From Pseudomonas mosselii (GTDB taxonomy: Bacteria > Pseudomonadota > Gammaproteobacteria > Pseudomonadales > Pseudomonadaceae), in assembly GCF_003205295.1 (NCBI RefSeq), contig NZ_QJRP01000008.1, positions 1-64,000 of the forward strand: 64,000 bases of DNA, given 5' to 3'. Made by a program: the position numbers and the translations under genes. This document shows, in pieces, positions 63,316 to 64,000 of this stretch (the stretch's first letter is position 1; each line of letters opens with the position of its first letter). The notes under the pieces are model-generated. The model was not told where the DNA came from and did no database searches. It saw only the letters and a list, made by a program, of their open reading frames with translations.

Positions 63316-64000
63316 GCGAGCCTCCCGCGCAGGAAGCGGCTGAGCAGGTCGGCCAGCACCACCAGCAACAGGAAGGTCAGCAGCATGCTCGCCACCTCGG
63401 CGCCGGCGAACATGCGCATCGACAGGTCGATCTGCTGGCCCAGGCCACCGGCGCCGACGAAGCCCATCACCACCGAGGCGCGCACCGCGCATTCCCAGCG
63501 GTACACGGTATAGGACACCACCTCGCTCGCGGCCTCGGGCAGGGTGCCGTAGAAAAACGCCGACAGGCGGCTACTGCCGGCCTGGAGCAAGGCATGGGCC
63601 GGACGCTGGTCCACCGACTCGAAGATCTCCGCGTAGACCTTGCCGAGCATGCCGCTGTAGGTAATGGCGATGGCCAGCACCCCGGCGGTCGGGCCCAGGC
63701 CCACGGCACGGACGAACAGCAGTGCCCAGACAATCTCGGGCACGCTGCGCAGGAAGATCAGTACGCCGCGCACCGGCAGGCGCGCAGCGCGTGACCATGG
63801 TCCCAGACGTCCACCATTGGAAGCGGCCCGCAGCGACAGCGCCCGGCTGGCCAACAGGCTGGCAGGCACCGCCAGCAGCAGCGCCAGGGTCATGCCCGCC
63901 GTGGCCACGGCCAGGGTCTGCACGGTGGCGGTGAACAGCAGGTCGAGAAACCCGAAGTCGTGAGCCGGGGGCCAGAACGCGCTGACGAAACCGGCCATCT
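63312..64000 (-). CDS. phnE: Phosphonate-type ABC transporter permease (first), 5' partial
   Basis: A second permease of the same family, probably truncated by the window end. At least 228 residues are visible, beginning within or before MAGFVSAFWPPAHDFGF. The coupling loop is LLQAGSSRLSAFFYGTLPE and the signature RASVVMGFVGAGGLGQQI. It is the upstream partner of the 62548-63315 gene, so the transporter has two distinct PhnE-type permeases, as in some phosphonate and phosphite uptake systems. Confidence 0.88.
   Translation of the reverse strand, partial: MAGFVSAFWPPAHDFGFLDLLFTATVQTLAVATAGMTLALLLAVPASLLASRALSLRAASNGGRLGPWSRAARLPVRGVLIFLRSVPEIVWALLFVRAVGLGPTAGVLAIAITYSGMLGKVYAEIFESVDQRPAHALLQAGSSRLSAFFYGTLPEAASEVVSYTVYRWECAVRASVVMGFVGAGGLGQQIDLSMRMFAGAEVASMLLTFLLLVVLADLLSRFLRGRLA

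Overview
The window is a contiguous, GC-rich stretch of bacterial chromosome that reads as Pseudomonas, most likely the P. putida group. The basis is the gene order, from a dciA-type gene through lpxC, ftsZ and ftsA back to mraZ, rnpB, rsmI, lpoA, yraN, gmhA/diaA and dolP, then sspB/sspA, petCBA, rpsI/rplM, zapE, trpS, cysNC/cysD, algW and aapJQMP. Supporting signs are the Pseudomonas-type mde (methionine gamma-lyase) locus and many REP elements of the P. putida type. The species call is an inference; no search was run.

Region by region: 1-417 is the end of a DciA/DUF721 gene. 506-18289 is a complete division and cell wall (dcw) cluster on the minus strand, transcribed mraZ-rsmH-ftsL-ftsI-murE-murF-mraY-murD-ftsW-murG-murC-ddlB-ftsQ-ftsA-ftsZ-lpxC. 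Its genes mostly overlap by 1-14 bases, and a visible promoter and three MraZ-type TGGNN boxes precede it. 18601-18960 is the RNase P RNA and 19026-19901 is rsmI. 20090-23811 is an envelope group on the plus strand: lpoA, yraN, a SIS-domain protein, dolP and a small lipoprotein. 23886-30060 holds two tandem, diverged subtilisin-type autotransporters, followed by an unrecognised membrane-anchored protein (30304-31008). This is the main accessory block. 31086-35943 returns to conserved genes: sspB, sspA, cytochrome bc1 (petCBA), rpsI and rplM.

36200-42395 carries an aldo/keto reductase, a DJ-1/AraC regulator, zapE, trpS with a C-terminal extension, an alpha/beta hydrolase and zapG. 42508-47026 is the mdeR/mdeAB methionine-degradation locus. 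47132-49966 is sulfate activation (cysD, cysNC). 50170-52370 holds a Nif3-like protein and the periplasmic protease algW. 52617-56774 is an amino-acid ABC transporter (aapJQMP) behind a good sigma-54 promoter sequence. 57111-62253 holds a carboxylesterase, rhlB, moaCDE and phoH. 62548-64000 holds two phosphonate-type ABC permeases, one cut by the window end.

The genes fit together as follows. dcw, lpoA, zapE, zapG and lpxC serve envelope growth and division. dolP, algW and the autotransporters act in or across the outer envelope. mde and cys genes handle sulfur (methionine breakdown to methanethiol and 2-oxobutyrate; sulfate activation), and aap imports amino acids. Nine REP elements of two families lie between 37.2 and 60.9 kb and none were seen in the first 37 kb. 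I did not find a convincing new multi-gene system; no CRISPR, prophage, IS or tRNA was seen. The most unusual parts are the autotransporter pair with its unknown neighbour, the TrpS extension, and the palindromes in the mde and pet control regions.
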